Shown here one piece after another: positions 1-14,619 of a stretch of DNA of 64,000 nucleotides (positions within the stretch are counted from its first letter, which is position 1; the number at the start of each line of letters is the position of its first letter). The stretch is from Hymenolepis diminuta (lineage: Eukaryota > Platyhelminthes > Cestoda > Cyclophyllidea > Hymenolepididae): positions 4,542,820 to 4,606,819 of the forward strand of contig CAADRB010000003.1 of the NCBI GenBank assembly GCA_900708905.1, given 5' to 3'. Position numbers and translations under genes: made by a program. The notes under the pieces were generated by a model. It did not search any database. It was not told the origin of the DNA and saw only the letters and a list, made by a program, of their open reading frames with translations.

Positions 1-177
1 GGGGTGGAGGGTATAGTGGTAGTGCTAAGAGGGAGGAAGGAAGTAGAAACAGTACTACTACATTTTGAAAAGGGCAATTTTCACCAAATATTTCCACCTA
101 CCCACCCTCTAGGCTATTGCTGCTGCTGCGGCCCTAATTATAGTCCACATAGAGAAAAAGGAATGGGAACGCGTAAA

Positions 178-195
178 GGAGAGAGAGAGAGAGAG
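178..195 (+). repeat. (GA)n microsatellite
   Basis: About nine GA units in the left-edge intron. Confidence 0.95.
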
Positions 196-528
196 CTAGA
201 CAATATTTTGAGGGCAACAAAACATACCACAACTTATTAACGCAAATACGAATCGTTGTCGAATACATAGTAATTCAACTATTATCCCAGACATTCTCTT
301 CCTGTATTTGAATCCTTTCCATATATAGGATAATGCAAGAGTTGTTATTTATCGATTAAATTAGATACGCGTTCAGAGTCTCAATTTGACTGGGTGCAGG
401 AAAGTTGATAAAAGTAGCGCAGTCAAATGAGGTGCGAGGGGACATCAAACGATAGAAAACACCACAATAGGACAATATAGTTGCGGTGTTGAAAAGCGAG
501 GATGAAAGGGAATATGATACAATCGTAT

Positions 529-548
529 TATATATATATATATATATA
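529..548 (+). repeat. (TA)n microsatellite
   Basis: About ten TA units in the left-edge intron. Confidence 0.95.
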
Positions 549-1703
549 CGTCGCGCAAATGTGGGTGCGGATTCTAAAAGGGGCGAAGTGGAATGAAGGG
601 CTAAGAGTAGTATAAAATGCTACCCACTGGTCAAATCAAAGTAGAGCGCATGGCAAAAGGAAGGACAAAAAAGGCATTGACGCTTACTGCCGGTGTTATA
701 CTTCCGGTATTTGAAGCAATCAAATCAAATAAACTCTTTCAAATGGAGAGAAAGATATTACTAACTCGTTTTATCTTTCCATCGCTTTTAAACCGTTGCC
801 GATAATGATTTCGCTATTATTCAGAAAATGTTGACAAATTCCAAAATAAATTTTAAAAATGAGGACAAACAACTTGTGAACTTGTGAAAGTTATAAGTGG
901 GTTGGTAAAGGTGATCAACTAATATATATTTCAAGATCGGAAGCTTAGGGAGAAATTTCACTGAAGTCGAATTGAATCATCGAGGTCATTTATTTCTGAA
1001 AAAAATAACAGTATAGACCCTCGAAAATTTAATAATAAAAAAATTATTTGAATTTTCGTTTTGTCCTGGTTTTTATTCGAGATTTCAGTTTGATTAGTCA
1101 AAATGCAATATTACTTTCTTAATTTGCCTATTTTATGGCAAAAGTTTGGAAATAAATGTGTGTGTAGCTATGGTGATAGTTCCAAGCAAACGAATTTGCA
1201 AAAGTACTAAATTTTGAGAGGTTGCAAGAAAACAAAATTTTCGAAGAATTTGATTGAAAGCTGTGCATTTTGTGCAAATACACACATACACACGTTCACA
1301 TACTGCAACATAGCCTCCAAAGATGTGTACTTTTGAGGAAACACGTGAAATTTTATTGTGTGTATGTGCGCTGTTGATCCAATATCATACAGCTTAACCA
1401 GCCAATCTTCAATCTCGCCCCTTCTCTCCTCTCTAACTTGTCCGTTTCTGCAACTGGGGCTTCCAGCTTAGAACATCGCTGACGCTCAGTAAACAATACT
1501 TCAGATCTAAAGCGGCACAACTTAAGCATTCCCATATTCGCAGGTCATCGATGCACGAGTTAAAAAAATCGATATCCATCGATACAAATTATTCACAAGC
1601 CAATGCATTGTCATTTGGCGAATATGAGCCTTAGTGACTACTTAAATATTTTATAAGTAAACATTTCTGAATTTTATGTAATTCAGGTGTGAAAATCCCA
1701 TGA

Positions 1704-1740
1704 AAGAGACAGAGAGCAAGAGAGAGAGAGAGAGAGAGGG
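1704..1740 (+). repeat. Interrupted (GA)n tract
   Basis: GA-rich, with a pure run of about eight units at the right end. Confidence 0.95.
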
Positions 1741-2202
1741 ACTGAAGCTTCCGTGATAGGGAAAGTGCAGTTCACACAAACACAAATGTGAAGAGCTGAA
1801 CTCCGATATCACATACAACAAAGCGACGGCAACTCTTAATGGGTTTTCAAGGACGATTTGCCGCCACTACGCTACCCATAATTCTCCCTCACTTCCTCCA
1901 ACTCTATTTAATTTATTCAACCAACAAACAATCCCTTACACAAAAGCACTTCCGCCCACCAAACTAATATTCGTTCATTCCCTCTACGGCATCTTTCATA
2001 TTAAAAGAAATCAGACAGTCGTTTAATGCTAAGTACGCAGGTTATCTTTCAAATCTTTGGGTTTAGAAGTCCGAACTCATTTGAGTAAAATTCGACTGTC
2101 TTCAATTACTGTCAGGTATCATCCCTTGGCAGCCAAGTGATCAATTGGTATCTAACTTTTCTCATACAGAAATCAAGGATGTACGTCTCAAAATAAACTT
2201 AC

Positions 2203-2441
2203 TTGTAGGGTTTTTCTCCAGTGTGTATCCTTTCATGCTGTTGAACGTGACTGAGTTGAGTGAATTTGCGATCACAATAGCGACAGACGTAGGGTTTGAT
2301 GCCGCTATGAATTCGACGATGTTGGGACAAATAGGCGCAAGTTGAAAACTGACGTCCACATTGATCACAACGATAGGGTCTTGGATCCTGTTTATGAGTA
2401 GTGGAGTTGTGTGTTGAGAGATCTTGACGCGAAAAGCAAAC
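2203..2441 (-). CDS. Internal exon with C2H2 zinc fingers 1 (second half), 2 and 3 of the same factor
   Basis: This exon starts after tttgtag, begins in phase 0 and runs 79 codons plus two bases to a donor (ccctacaa|gtaagt). Joined to the upstream exon it completes finger 1 as C-x2-C-x12-H-x4-H (Cys433/436, His449/454). Finger 2 follows (Cys463/466, His479/483) and finger 3 (Cys491/494, His507/511). Finger 3 is followed by the canonical linker TGEKPY, so a fourth finger should begin in the next exon. The FTQLSHVQQHERIHTG helix and linker are what suggest DNA binding and resemble lin-29/rotund/ZNF384-type fingers, a family link that is inference. I found no phase-compatible exon with the expected Cys-x2-Cys in 1-2202, so the rest of the gene lies beyond the left edge. 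The shorter ORFs overlapping on both strands are frame shadows. Confidence 0.88.
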
Positions 2442-2478
2442 CTACAAAATAAGATACAGTTTTAGACGCACACCTAGA

Positions 2479-2502
2479 TGCATTTATTAATGCATTTATT
2501 AA
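2479..2502 (+). repeat. Tandem 12-mer TGCATTTATTAA x2
   Basis: Two exact copies in the intron, 36-60 nt upstream of the acceptor of the finger exon (minus strand). It probably arose by slippage. Confidence 0.9.
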
Positions 2503-5098
2503 TTTTGAAAAAGGATCTTTATAATGATGACAACGAGGTACCTCAAAATTCTTTACAACAAATTTAAATTTCGCCATAAATTCAGCTCTGACTTATTTAT
2601 CAAAATAAAAACTTTAAAGCGATATCGTAGTATTTATAATTGAATTGAATGTGTATCCTAGTGCAATCCCTCCCCCCTACTAATTAATGACCTTGAGAAT
2701 TAATTCATTCCCCCCCTCCCCCACCCATCATGTTTATAATAAACCTATCAAAAATTAGACTGGCGATTTAATAATGCAAAACATGTATGATTTGACTACC
2801 TTAAGCAAATATTTCTCAAAAAATAATTAGAATATTATAAAGTCACCATGTTCGCGATCCAAAACGTGCGAGTCCGGAAAAATGACATAAAAGAGGAATA
2901 AAAAATAATTTTTGACTATTTTTAGTTTGGCTTTAAGTCCAAGACAAATTCACAAAATATGACTGAAAACTATTAAATTCCGGTTCTTTATCTCTAGAGG
3001 AACTAGGGACGCTGATCATTTTATTAGTAGTATGTATTTTAATATTGTCTCCAAACCACTGAGAATCTAGGTAAACATCAGTGATAGAGAGGTGTCTACA
3101 CCCCCAAGAGTATAAATATTTATTCAAATCCAAACAAGATTTCACAGAAAAAACACACACAATGGGTTCTGGCAGTTTTTCGTCCATGTGTTTTGTAATG
3201 TTTAATTGCTTTTTTATTTTATTCAGCTACACCGTGTCATAAACACACTGCATTGGAGGTATACAGCATACACACACACGGAAAATCACATAGCCCTGTT
3301 CGATTGACAGGCCACAAATCTTGAATGACCTTGAGCCTCTAAGTTCTGATTGGTGGAAGGATGTGTGCACCAAAAGAGTGCAAAATGATAAGACGTCAAT
3401 TGGATATGGCCCAACGAGTCCTGGTTTTTACCTCTGCGAATATACCCGTATTTGATAGAAATTTTCAGAGAAAACAATGAAGATGTACAACTGCCCCAAC
3501 TTGATAAATTTATTTGCCCTTTTTGACAGATGGCAGGGTAAATTTAAACAAAGACTACGCAGGAATAGAGAATTCCAGTCAAGTATAATTTAGAAATAAG
3601 AGGAATACAATGAATGAAAATTCTTGAACTAATTTTTTTATAACATCAAAATCATATTTCGAAGATTGCTTGAAAGACAATAAATCATGCATTATATTAA
3701 GATAATTTTACTTATTTTCAAAAGTAAAATAGCTTGGTGGAATACTGAGTGACAGCAAGATTCCAAATCGTCTGCGTCATCCCAGAATCCGATATTTGTT
3801 TCTCATAAAATATGATTTAAATTGACAAAAAAGACAATCAAGGATCCCTATTTTCACAAGATTCGAAATAAAATAATAATGCAATCACGTTAAATTCAAC
3901 TCAAATTATGCTTATCTGGCTGAATGTGTTCCCATTTTAAACGCCGATTGATCACAATCGAAAGATCGAGAGAATTAAAACAAAGGACCTTCGCAATTCA
4001 AATGAGGAGGGCTTTTTTCCTCCATTCGTTAAATGAAGGTACACATGCATATGACTGCATGCTGTCGGACATTCGAAAATCAGCTTCAAATTAGCGGGTT
4101 GATTAAAGCTTAGACATATTTGAAAAGACCGGCATTCCATCATGGAACACTCAAACGCATTGCTCAAACCTCTTGTATATCAAGAATCTTAAATAAATAA
4201 ACTATTTCAGTAGCATCTAACTGTACTGAGCTTATACAAAAGTTACTTTATTTCGAATAATTTGGGCAATAAATAAATTCTATTGAGTTCACATTCTCCA
4301 TACTATGCTTGTACAATCGTGTATGGATGCTTGGTATTTGGGTTAAATGAAAACATTGAAGTAAGGCTCAAGGATAGTTGAGCATCTGACGTGCGTAACG
4401 ATAGAAAAATCCACTGCGTGGCATGTACTTTTTCACTGGTGGATACTAAAATTCACTTTCTCACAAAAACTACCTCATTTTTTGCGTTTCTTCCACCCCA
4501 TAAAATGCATATTAATTGGATCAGTTTCCGAAGAAACGCAGGCAGAGAGTCTACAGATTACATTTAGCAGAGGGGGATGGGGTGGATTTGACCAAAAGTG
4601 ACCTTTTAGAAGGAAAACAATCCCCTGAAAAGGTGATTATTTTTTCTTCTAAAACCAGACTGAATGGGAAAAGTGTATTTTGAACATTGATACCACATAG
4701 TGTTGATTTGGTTTGTATCGAGGTGAACAAAAAGATACCTACCTGTGGTTAACGTGTTCGTTTCCGATCTTCATCGGTGTACTCAGTTAGTATAGTGACA
4801 GATCAGCGCTGGTTAGATCTAGTTAATAAAACGGGGTGGTGTAAATCAAGTTTCCCACAAGATACTCTACGATGCTACTCCTCTACTCAAGAATGCCGGA
4901 AAACGCCTTCCTAAATAGGCTTAGGAGTTACGTTAGCAATTATTTGTGCTGGTTTATAAAACACTTTAATACAATATAAAGTATGGAAAGCGGGAATTGA
5001 GTACAACACGAAAAATACAGTCAGACTCGACACTACCCGGCGCGAGAAAAGTGTCTAGACGGAAACATGTGACGATTTGGAGGTACCAATCAGTCGAA

Positions 5099-5117
5099 TG
5101 TGTGTGTGTGTGTGTGT
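5099..5117 (+). repeat. (TG)n microsatellite
   Basis: About nine TG units in the 13-kb intron. Confidence 0.95.
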
Positions 5118-8100
5118 TTATGTGCGACTAACGCGTTGACACAAAGAGAGAAAAATTCATGAAGATTGCGGGTGATATACGAGGTGTGACTGCAAATAAC
5201 AAACGAAACCCAATTGTTTTGGCTCTCCATATAACTGAGTACTAATTAATTCGTTTAATTTTCCGTATTTGCAAATGTGAATATGTGAAAAATGACATCT
5301 ATTCTACAAATATAATTGATTAAGCCTTCCTTCCAGACTGTGGTAACTTTCTATCACAATAGGTAAATGTACGATGTAGCTCTGTTAAATCAAACTGGAA
5401 CTGCTCAGTCGTACTTATTTCGGGGCAGGTATGTATTTGAAAAAAAGGAGGAACGAATAGGAGCTCAAAATGAAAAATCCATCTCTTGAGAGCACAAACC
5501 AAACTTTGATTCGCTCATAAACGTCATCTCGGTAACCGTGGTTTAAATTGCGCAATTCTTTTGTTAATATGAATGTAAGCTAATAATATTTGAACGAATA
5601 GAAAGCGGTCAGACCACCAAACCACATTCAAAATCTTTTGCTCAACCGAAAATAATGAAGTAGAATGCAAGCAGGAAACATCATCATCTTGCTGAAATAC
5701 TATCCGAAGTAACGTTTACAAGACCTATTTATTAATCGAAATAGCTCAACAGAAGAATGATGAGATACGAATTTCTACAAATCTACCACAATGTTGGACA
5801 CTTCTAATTAAAGTAGATCAAACCGCATTTTTATCTGAAATCGAGGTTTGAGTAGACTCAGCTACGCGTATTATTAGAAAGTCGGAGGTTTTGCAGCACG
5901 TTGCCTGCTACAGAAAACAGCCAAAAAGAGGTCTATTTAAAATTGGTCCAGTATTTTCTCCATTCTATTGCGGCATATTGTTGATGAATAAGCGAAAACG
6001 AACAAATGCGATAGACTTTTTGCATTCCGAAGGAAAAATGGCAAATGTAGGAGGGAGAGAAGAAGGACGAGAAAACGAAAGCTTGTTGCCAGAAATGGAC
6101 GAAAAATCCAAATCGGTAAATCTCCTCCTCGTAGGGCAGGGTGTAATAATAATGATGTTAGTATTAATAAATAAGACAAAGCAGGAAAGGTATTTTCGGC
6201 ATTGGAAATCTTTCCCTTACTTCAGATGCACCTGTCGCTGTTTTTTGCTCATGGCTTGTGTGCGTTGTAGTGTCGGCCAAGTAGTAGTTGTCATAAGAGG
6301 GTAGACTAAACGAAGGAAATAATGTCCTCATGTTATTGCTCTCTCCCACCACCCTTCGCCTATCCAACCCACCGCTTAACCACTTCCAGGAGTAGTCGGC
6401 ATAACTCTACTTCTACTCTTTAATCATTTTCCTAACCAAAGAAAATAAGCCGATTCCTACTCGAACAAACAGAAAACGATCAGAAAAGAGGCGAAATTGT
6501 CACAGTCCCTCTGAGTGCATGCGTGAGTGACTAAACGCCCAATCAAATGATGGATCGATAATCACGTACCTGAGCTAGACAAACGCGTCGAGTATGTGAG
6601 TATTCGGGCTGCATTACACACTTTATGCAATAATGAGTCTAATATGCTTCAACGATTTTCCCACACTTGTTATGTGATTTTTGTATTTTTATTATTAGAA
6701 TTTCTTACTCTGGAGGTGATTCTCCAGTCGATTTGCTTTTTGCCGAATCCATTCTTGTACCAACTTTTCAATTTATATGAAATATTATGTGTTTTTTTAT
6801 ATTGATTTTATTCTTTATTATTTTCTTCTCTTTTTTTGGCTCTGGGACTGTTTTGAGGCGACGGAGAGTAGTCATAATTGAACGCCATGTGAACATGCAC
6901 GGTCGTGTATTTTGTATTCGCGAACACAACGAGAATGATTAATTGATTCCCACGACGAGGGCCATTAATCATCTATACCTGGTGGGTGTCTTATGTAGAT
7001 TTGTGTGTGTTAAGCGAAAGGAGGGGAAGGTTTGTTATGAGCGGTCATATTACGGTAATAATCAACGTATATACTGACGGAAATTGAAATTTTTGCACCC
7101 CCTCTACCCTCATATATATGTCTATATCCTGCTCCTAACAGGATTAGATAAGAAGAAGAGATTCTAACCTACAAGATCACCATTTCGTTGTCAATTTTCT
7201 GAAAGGACAAATTTAATTATTGTGATAATAAATAGAGATTGAATTGGCTGTAAATCACTCAAAAGAGTGGGCAGATAGACAAAAAATGGAGCATATAATT
7301 TGGTGGATTAACCAATCACGGATTTAGTTTGAGGAGAGATTATAAAAAACATCAAGTCTTGCCCATATTTCAATGTTAACCGCTTTCAAACAGATGTTTG
7401 TTCTTACAAGCTTTCTAAGAGAGAATGTAAGTTCCATACTTTCATGAAGACACCATTTTTGGGCATTTCGAGTTATTTAAAAAATTTTAAAATTAATTAG
7501 TGTATAAATACAGCTTCACAGCATGTGTTATGTTGTATAATATGGACTATCATTGTTTACCTATCTTTTGCTTCAAAATAACTCACGACGACAGGCTAGA
7601 CCTGATAGTCGGTGAGTACGTCGGAAATATCGTGTAGACAGATTCACTACTGAAATTCATCAGTAGCACATATCCGACCCTCACCAGGAGAATAGCGGTC
7701 TCAAAAAGAGAAATAGGAGTAAAATTTTGAATTAGAATATTCCTCTTATCAAAGTGAAAAACCTAAACAGTAAGAATTTCATTTCTTACTACAATTTTAA
7801 ACAAGGCATTGGGCTTACTTTAAGTGCATATTCATATGAAAAGTATCTAGAATAAGCTGTAATTTGGTTTCATTGTTTACAAACCAAGTTATCACTTTAA
7901 ATTTAGGTTGTTTTCTGTTTATTCATGAAAGATATACTCAGGACTGCTGTCTTAGGTTTTGAAGAATTCAATTCAATGCTATGTAGAAACTCTCAGTTCA
8001 ACGTATTTCTCCAACTTTGACAATGAAACAAAATAACCATGAACAAGATAATTTGACGAAGTGCCACCTACGTAAAGGGTCTTACGCGTCAGAACTTGTC

Positions 8101-11100
8101 AAATTCTGTCTAAATTAATTATATGTATAGCTTGATGGATATTTATAGTTCTCCTCCAAGTCCCCTTAACAAAATGACCAATGGAAGATACAAGCCTGAT
8201 AATATTGAACTGCTGGATTGCAATTTAAGTGGATCTTGCCTCCAAATACGAAAACATCGTGTTCGAAAACGGGATATTCTTCTTCACTCGAGAGAAAACT
8301 GAGGGTTTCGATTTTTAAAATTAAGGTATCGCCACATGTTATTAAACCGAACTTCAAATTTCCAAAGCCCACTTAATGTATTGAAATTGTAACTTTCTCA
8401 AACGGAGAACCGCACTCTTTGATTGGAGTAAAGATGACGTCGTTTAAATTAATAAAATCGGTAACCGAAGCGGATATTATCAGCATCCGTGGGAGCTGAA
8501 CTTTATCAATAGAAGGGTAAGTTATCAGAACACACTGCTATTTTCAACTATAAGTATAATAACAAAGCGTCATCCAATCCATCTCTGAACTTCTCCTTAA
8601 CGCATGTCAAAAAGACGAATTCCAGCATCTTGACAATGAATGAATGACATCTATAAGTACATACATTTTCATTCACTTACTATCAGAAATTGAATTTAAG
8701 TAAATCAAAGTTCACAAAAAACCCGCCAAGAGAATCCCACTCCACGAAAACTGATTACTCTCTTGTTTTCTAAACGATATCACCATAAAAGGGCTCACAT
8801 TTATTTAAAGAACCTTTAAAATCTAGTTCAAGGTGGTTTCTTGTGAAGATAAGGGTGGTTCGGAGATAAAAGAATTTAACTAGTTGCATCATAGCTCTCC
8901 TTTGTTTTGCACTGGAAATAAGTGGGAAGCAAGGATAAATATGAAATTCATATTGTTCCTTTAATTTTCTGAAAAGCTCTTTCATCTAACTACATTGGAC
9001 TTCTAAAGCCTATGGGAAAATAAGCCCTTTATTCAGGAATCTTGTCTCTTGGAAGATCGTAGATTTCACTAGATGAGGTCTGAGCAATACGTGAATCGAT
9101 TTCATTGTCAAACCTTTCCCTCGTGGAACTTGATTGCAGAAGGATGCGATTAACGTGTTTCCTCCTCAGCAGGACCCTCCTAAAACTAGAACCTAGTCAA
9201 AAATCCGCCTATTCTCCTCTTTTTGAATAAATATACTTGAATGAGGACTAGAGTCTAAGTTCTGACCAACATCTTAATTGAATAAAGCCACTTATCTAAC
9301 TTTTGGAATGTTATCAAACGAGAGAAATGGTTAAATTATAAATTATTTCAGGAAAATGTTCCATTTAAATTAAAAGACAGTACACGGGCTGAAGGAGGAA
9401 TTTAATCGAAAACCCCGCGTGTGCGTCTCGAATAGTACAGTCGTCGTCTTGTGCAGCAAGTAAATAACAAACTTGCGTTTAGGGGTAGAGAGCGGCGAAA
9501 AAAATCTAAGAGCAGAAGAAGACTGCAGGTAGGAGGATGCAAAAGTTAAAGACGCCGGCTTTGTCGTTGCCGTTCGCTGTCCAGTCCAGACGCAGGATCA
9601 CAGAGAACCACTTCATCACTCAGCATAAATAGTTGATTGGGGTCAAGTAATTACCGACCCCACGAATACTGGGTTACGTGAAGTTCAAAACACACTTCTT
9701 TACTCCTATTTGCGCATCTCCACATCACTACCAATGAGTAGCGCAGAAGCCAACGACCTTGACAGGTGACTCCGTGTCCGAAATTACGGACAATTTAAAT
9801 GGAAGGCTAGTGGTAGGCACATTCTCTGTTCTCCTGTACTCCCCTCCTCTCCTTGTATGACAGTTTTTTTATCTACCTCCCGAGCAATGCGTCACTCCAA
9901 CCTGCCAATCGAATCGTGGAGAGATGCGTAGTAGAGTTGGATGACATGATGAATTTTCACACAGAGACACAATGATTAATGGCTATACTACCACCTATTT
10001 CTATGACGGTCAGACAAGAACTCGGACAATGATCATTTTGCGATTACGACAGTCGAGTTGACGTCATACTCACTATACTGCCCTAGTCACCGAAAATCCG
10101 CTAATCCGAGACTTCACAATTCATATTTTGGCACTTTAACAGGAATGATTTCTCTGCTTAGCGTTTGATAAAGCTGAATCCCCACCAGAAACCGAGGTGC
10201 TGATGTTTAAAATCGATTGGTTGCAATCTTAAAGAAGTGATCGCAGTGGCGTACACTGAGATACACCAATTTGGTAAGTAAATCATTGCTGACAACAACG
10301 ACTAGACTTGTGGAATCGAGCGTTTTTTCATACGAAAAATGCAAATTTCGTCGGAATGAAAACATAACGTAAGAGACAACATGGAGAGAGTGAGAAAAAG
10401 TCACTTAAACACAATAAAATTGAAATAAAGGCAGCTTGAGGTGAATGTTGACTCAATAAAAAATCCATTGGAATTTCAGTGTCTTTCATGTGAGATGGAC
10501 TAATTTGTATTAAAGTAGACCAATAAATCCTGATTTGATTTTGACAAACACAAACCCACAGTGGATGTGGAAAGGAAGGGAAAAAGGAGTGAAAGGGATT
10601 CACAAACTGTGGGAGATGACAAGTTTACTCGGTCTCGCGATATGGAAACAGCGCAGTGACCGCCTTTAGTTTGGAGTGTCGCAGACTTTTTCAAAAAAAC
10701 CAACCCAAAAGACCGCATATTTGTCGAACACGCAAAAAATCTCGGTAGCACGCGAGTCTTTGGCTTCTGATTGATCTAATTTTTTGTATTTCAAACTGTC
10801 TATATTACGTTGATAAAAAACCTAACTGTACTCTTACTATTTCCAAGAGATTTAACTAAGATTTTATAGAACAGTCATGTAGTTGATCGATTTCATAAGA
10901 TCTCTAATGGGAAGTCGCGGTTAATCAAATTAACTTAAAACAAGCTCCCTTATTAAGTCTGTTAAATGCAGGTCACACAACTATTTAAACAAATGAATTT
11001 AGTAAAACGTGGATAATAATAACTAATTTACTTCATTTTCATGCTCAAAATTATTTTATGGAGTCCCGAGAAATCTATCGGAACAACGGGGTATCAGTCA

Positions 11101-11226
11101 ACATTTAAATAATCTGTATGAAATAACCCTAAAGTAAAATGAATTTTTTTTAGCCGACTAAATTTGGCCTTGAGTATTGCCAGTAATACGCTTTATTAAT
11201 TGAATTACCTCTAAATCACACTAACT

Positions 11227-11293
11227 TCAAGGTCACAGATCAGAAAACAATCAAGTGCGTCTCTGTATTGGATTTGTGCGAGTTCAAAGGTCA
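11227..11293 (+). promoter_or_regulatory. Two nuclear-receptor-like half-sites in the 13-kb intron
   Basis: TCAAGGTCA lies at 11227-11235 and TTCAAAGGTCA at 11283-11293, in the same orientation 47 nt apart. The first fits FTZ-F1/ERR-type monomer sites, the second HNF4/E75-type sites. The pair matches the class of site in the promoter flank; regulatory use is inference. Confidence 0.2.
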
Positions 11294-11752
11294 AGAATTA
11301 ACTGATCCGGTCTAAATTGACTAATTACCTCGGATCACTAATCCCATTTATTCTTAAGTGAAGCATAAATTTTATTTCGAGAACTATTCCGATTTTAAAA
11401 CGAGTTTACTTAATTAGCTCCTGTGTTTAAGTAAAGGCACAAACAGATTATAAAGCTGTCTGATGAGTTTAAACAATTAAAAGGGAAAAGCGATCAGAAT
11501 AGTTTCCCGACTTTATGGACGTCAACCAAGTTCCTTTGTTTATCATTAAACATATAAAACCGGGCTAATACCATATTATGAATTCTAGTCACATCTATGA
11601 TTCATGTCAAATATCTCTATTAGAATATGTTTACAGGAAGTTAATACAAAAATAAGCGAATTAATATTTAAGAGAGTGGGACCATGGGGTAAGAATGCAT
11701 AGGAAAACAATCATGCAGTGGCGATCAGACCAGTAGTTTCAGGCAAAAAGGA

Positions 11753-11773
11753 CACAACAACAACAACAACAAC
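11753..11773 (+). repeat. (ACA)n/(CAA)n microsatellite
   Basis: About seven CAA units in the 13-kb intron. Confidence 0.95.
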
Positions 11774-14619
11774 GTACACAACTTCGAACAAAGAACAGCA
11801 AAATATCCTAACTGAGGGGAGGTCAACCGAATTAGAAGTACGCAGATACCTCGCGTACCTGGAAGAGGAGAATTAGGAGCAGAGAGAAGAAGAAGGAAAA
11901 GAAAACGGCATGTTGCACACAGCATGGGATCCAGTCTGATCAACAAGCAGTAAGAATGCATGCCGCCTCTAGTTTATAGGTGTCTAATTGTGAATGTATC
12001 TTACATTCACAAATATGCATTCTTTTTTTCCATCATGAAAAAATCTTGACAATTTTGGTCTTCTCTCTCCGTACAATAGTCTACCCTTTACTTGTAAAAA
12101 TGTGGAATAAGAAAATAAAATGGAGAAGCACCGATAGGAGCTGTTTGAGTCATGATATGGATAATCAAACAGCGAGTCACAAAGGGAATTTTGGAAGATT
12201 TAAGTGCGTGTCAAATTGAAACGCGGTAGATTTTTTTCTACTGACTGTCGTGTTCACAAGCCTCTAATCAGAAAAGCCGCTCCCATCCGGTTTAGGAAGG
12301 ATAGCACTAACTACGCTACCCCTCTAGCTCTCTCTATCCTCTCAGTAACTCTATTGAAGCAATCCTGTCCGCTTGTGTCCGGAGAGCGAGAGAAATTTTT
12401 TCCGTTCTTGCGCGGGCCAAAGTAAAAAACCACGGACAGAGTATAGTCAGAGAAAGAATTGGAAGATGCCCGATGCTCATTAGAAGTAGCGGATGTGCTC
12501 AGAATTATGCATGAGGGAAGGAAACAATTGCTAGAATCAATATGCTCCGCTTCGGACAACCAGTCAAATCATATTCTTAAATTCTCTTCACGGATACACA
12601 TTCGCAACACCACCTAAAATTCACGTCCCTAGATTTTTTTTTCTAATTTGAAAAACGGATTATAAATTTATAATACATTACGATATCTTATACGACTTTT
12701 CATAAGTGATTTAATCTTCCCTACTTGGATCACCTTAGTGCTTTTAAATCGTAGTAAATGATTCATTTCCATGATTAAATACTTAAATCCAACGAAATGG
12801 GCCCTTGCATAAAATATCAACTGTTAGACAAGTACGAGAGTTAAATATCCTCCTAATAATTGTACCCAAGATGATGGTGGGACGCTTCCATTCAGATTTT
12901 CCACAAAAGCGAAATTGGTTTTGAAATCGTATGACATGAAAATGTAGGAATAAACAACTCATTCAACTCAATCTCACGTGAGAGTGAAATGAGATTGAGA
13001 AGTTAAATAACCACACTTCGGAGCAATTTTAAATGAAAAATTAGGTTAACAGATTGAGAATTATAGAGTCGCATCTTCGTGTACCTCAAACCCTTCCTCC
13101 ACGAGCCATCGCCTTATCTTTTCTAAATTTTAAATCTCAACTCCACGGCTGCATCAATTTAAACAAAATTGTCATTTTAAATTTAAGCATAAACTAGACC
13201 TTCACTCCTCTTGCATAAATGCTACTCCACTTAAAAGCAGGTTCCTTCCATGTTTGTGCAAAGTTTATGCGTCGGAAGGGATAAGGCAAATGCAAGAAAG
13301 GGTATTCCTGTCTCTACTTAATAAAAATATAACTTAAATAACAATTTTATGGAAAGGAAGAGTAAAAGCGGATGCTTTAACACTTGTAAGGAAAAGGAAT
13401 GTTATTCAGAAAATAACATTCAAAATATGGCTACTTCATCTCTTCAATGATTCAGCGAAATTTATTTACTAATTAAATGCGAAGCAACATCTTAAAGGTT
13501 CAAGAAAATCTCTCCAGTAATCTATTTGAAGTAGAGATTGTAAATTCTTTGATTAAGTAATGATGCTGTCAATACTGGCGACACATCGATAGTTATTAAT
13601 ATATATATATTTGTGAGTCCTTCCCATAGTCTAAAGAATGTTCCCGACGAGTAAGAAGATTAGGAAATTATTTGCATTACTAGGCGAAAGGTTAAGAAAT
13701 CTACCGGAATTTAATTAATAATTCCGAAATTAGCTTAGATACAAATAAGATTTAAAGTTTGATTGTCACTTTTCAATTTTTTACAATGAAATTGAGCAAG
13801 AAAATTGATAGTTAATTGAGGCGATGAGTCAAACATGTGAGCGCAAGTTGTCAACTCAATCACCTAATTTGGAGATCGATTAAGCGAATGAGAGATCAAA
13901 TTTCAGAGCGGCCATATTTGTACTTTGCCCCCTACCTCACCAATAGGTGACTTCAACACAAAAAAGTTAATTAATAAATAATTGGTACGATATTATAATA
14001 CTGGAGCAAGGATATCTGAAATTGGCCTCTGACAGTTGTAAATGAATATTTCGCTGGCTGAACCGTGGGAATGGATTTTTTTATCCTTCTTCTACCTCCT
14101 TATCACCGAAACCTTCATCGAATCCTTAGTTCAATGAAGCCCAGATGTTTGCACATGTGCAGATGAAGTTTGATAGACAGGTACCGTGGTTTAGGCTGTA
14201 TAAAATATTCTCCCCTATAACATACGGATCGTTTTCTACTTCTCCAATTGAAGAATAAATACCTTAAGGACTCTAAAAGTTAATATTTACCCTCTTTATT
14301 CCCTTCCGAAAGAAAGTAAACATTAGACACTTGTTTGTTTGTTGAAAACTAAAAGGAAGAAACAAGAAAGCGCTCATGGACTTACGAATGTCACCCTGAA
14401 ACTTGGTTTTAGAACTACATACTACGAAATAGGTGCATAAAAGGATTGCTTATTTATGGTCATGCTTTGAATCACTGCTTGGAGGTAAAGTGCACCATCA
14501 TCATAACCCAGTAGTTGTTGAAGGAGATTGACAGATAAAATCACAGCCTACTTCAAATCTTCAACAACAACATCATCGTCATTGTTTCCGTGTATCGGAA
14601 GCGATTATTGACTGACCGG

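Larger units (their letters stand above)
1..2202 (-). other. Start of the next intron of the zinc-finger gene (open to the left)
   Basis: This begins at the phase-2 donor after Tyr517. The next coding exon should start with one base, then a Cys codon and a second Cys codon two codons later; I found no such acceptor-linked pattern on the minus strand. The stretch holds a TA repeat, two GA tracts and otherwise nothing I recognise. Confidence 0.6.

Noticed and set aside
5891..6304. 137-codon plus-strand frame
   Set aside because: No early ATG (opens with TTG), overlapping long frames on the opposite strand, no recognisable domain; a compositional effect of a GC-richer patch.
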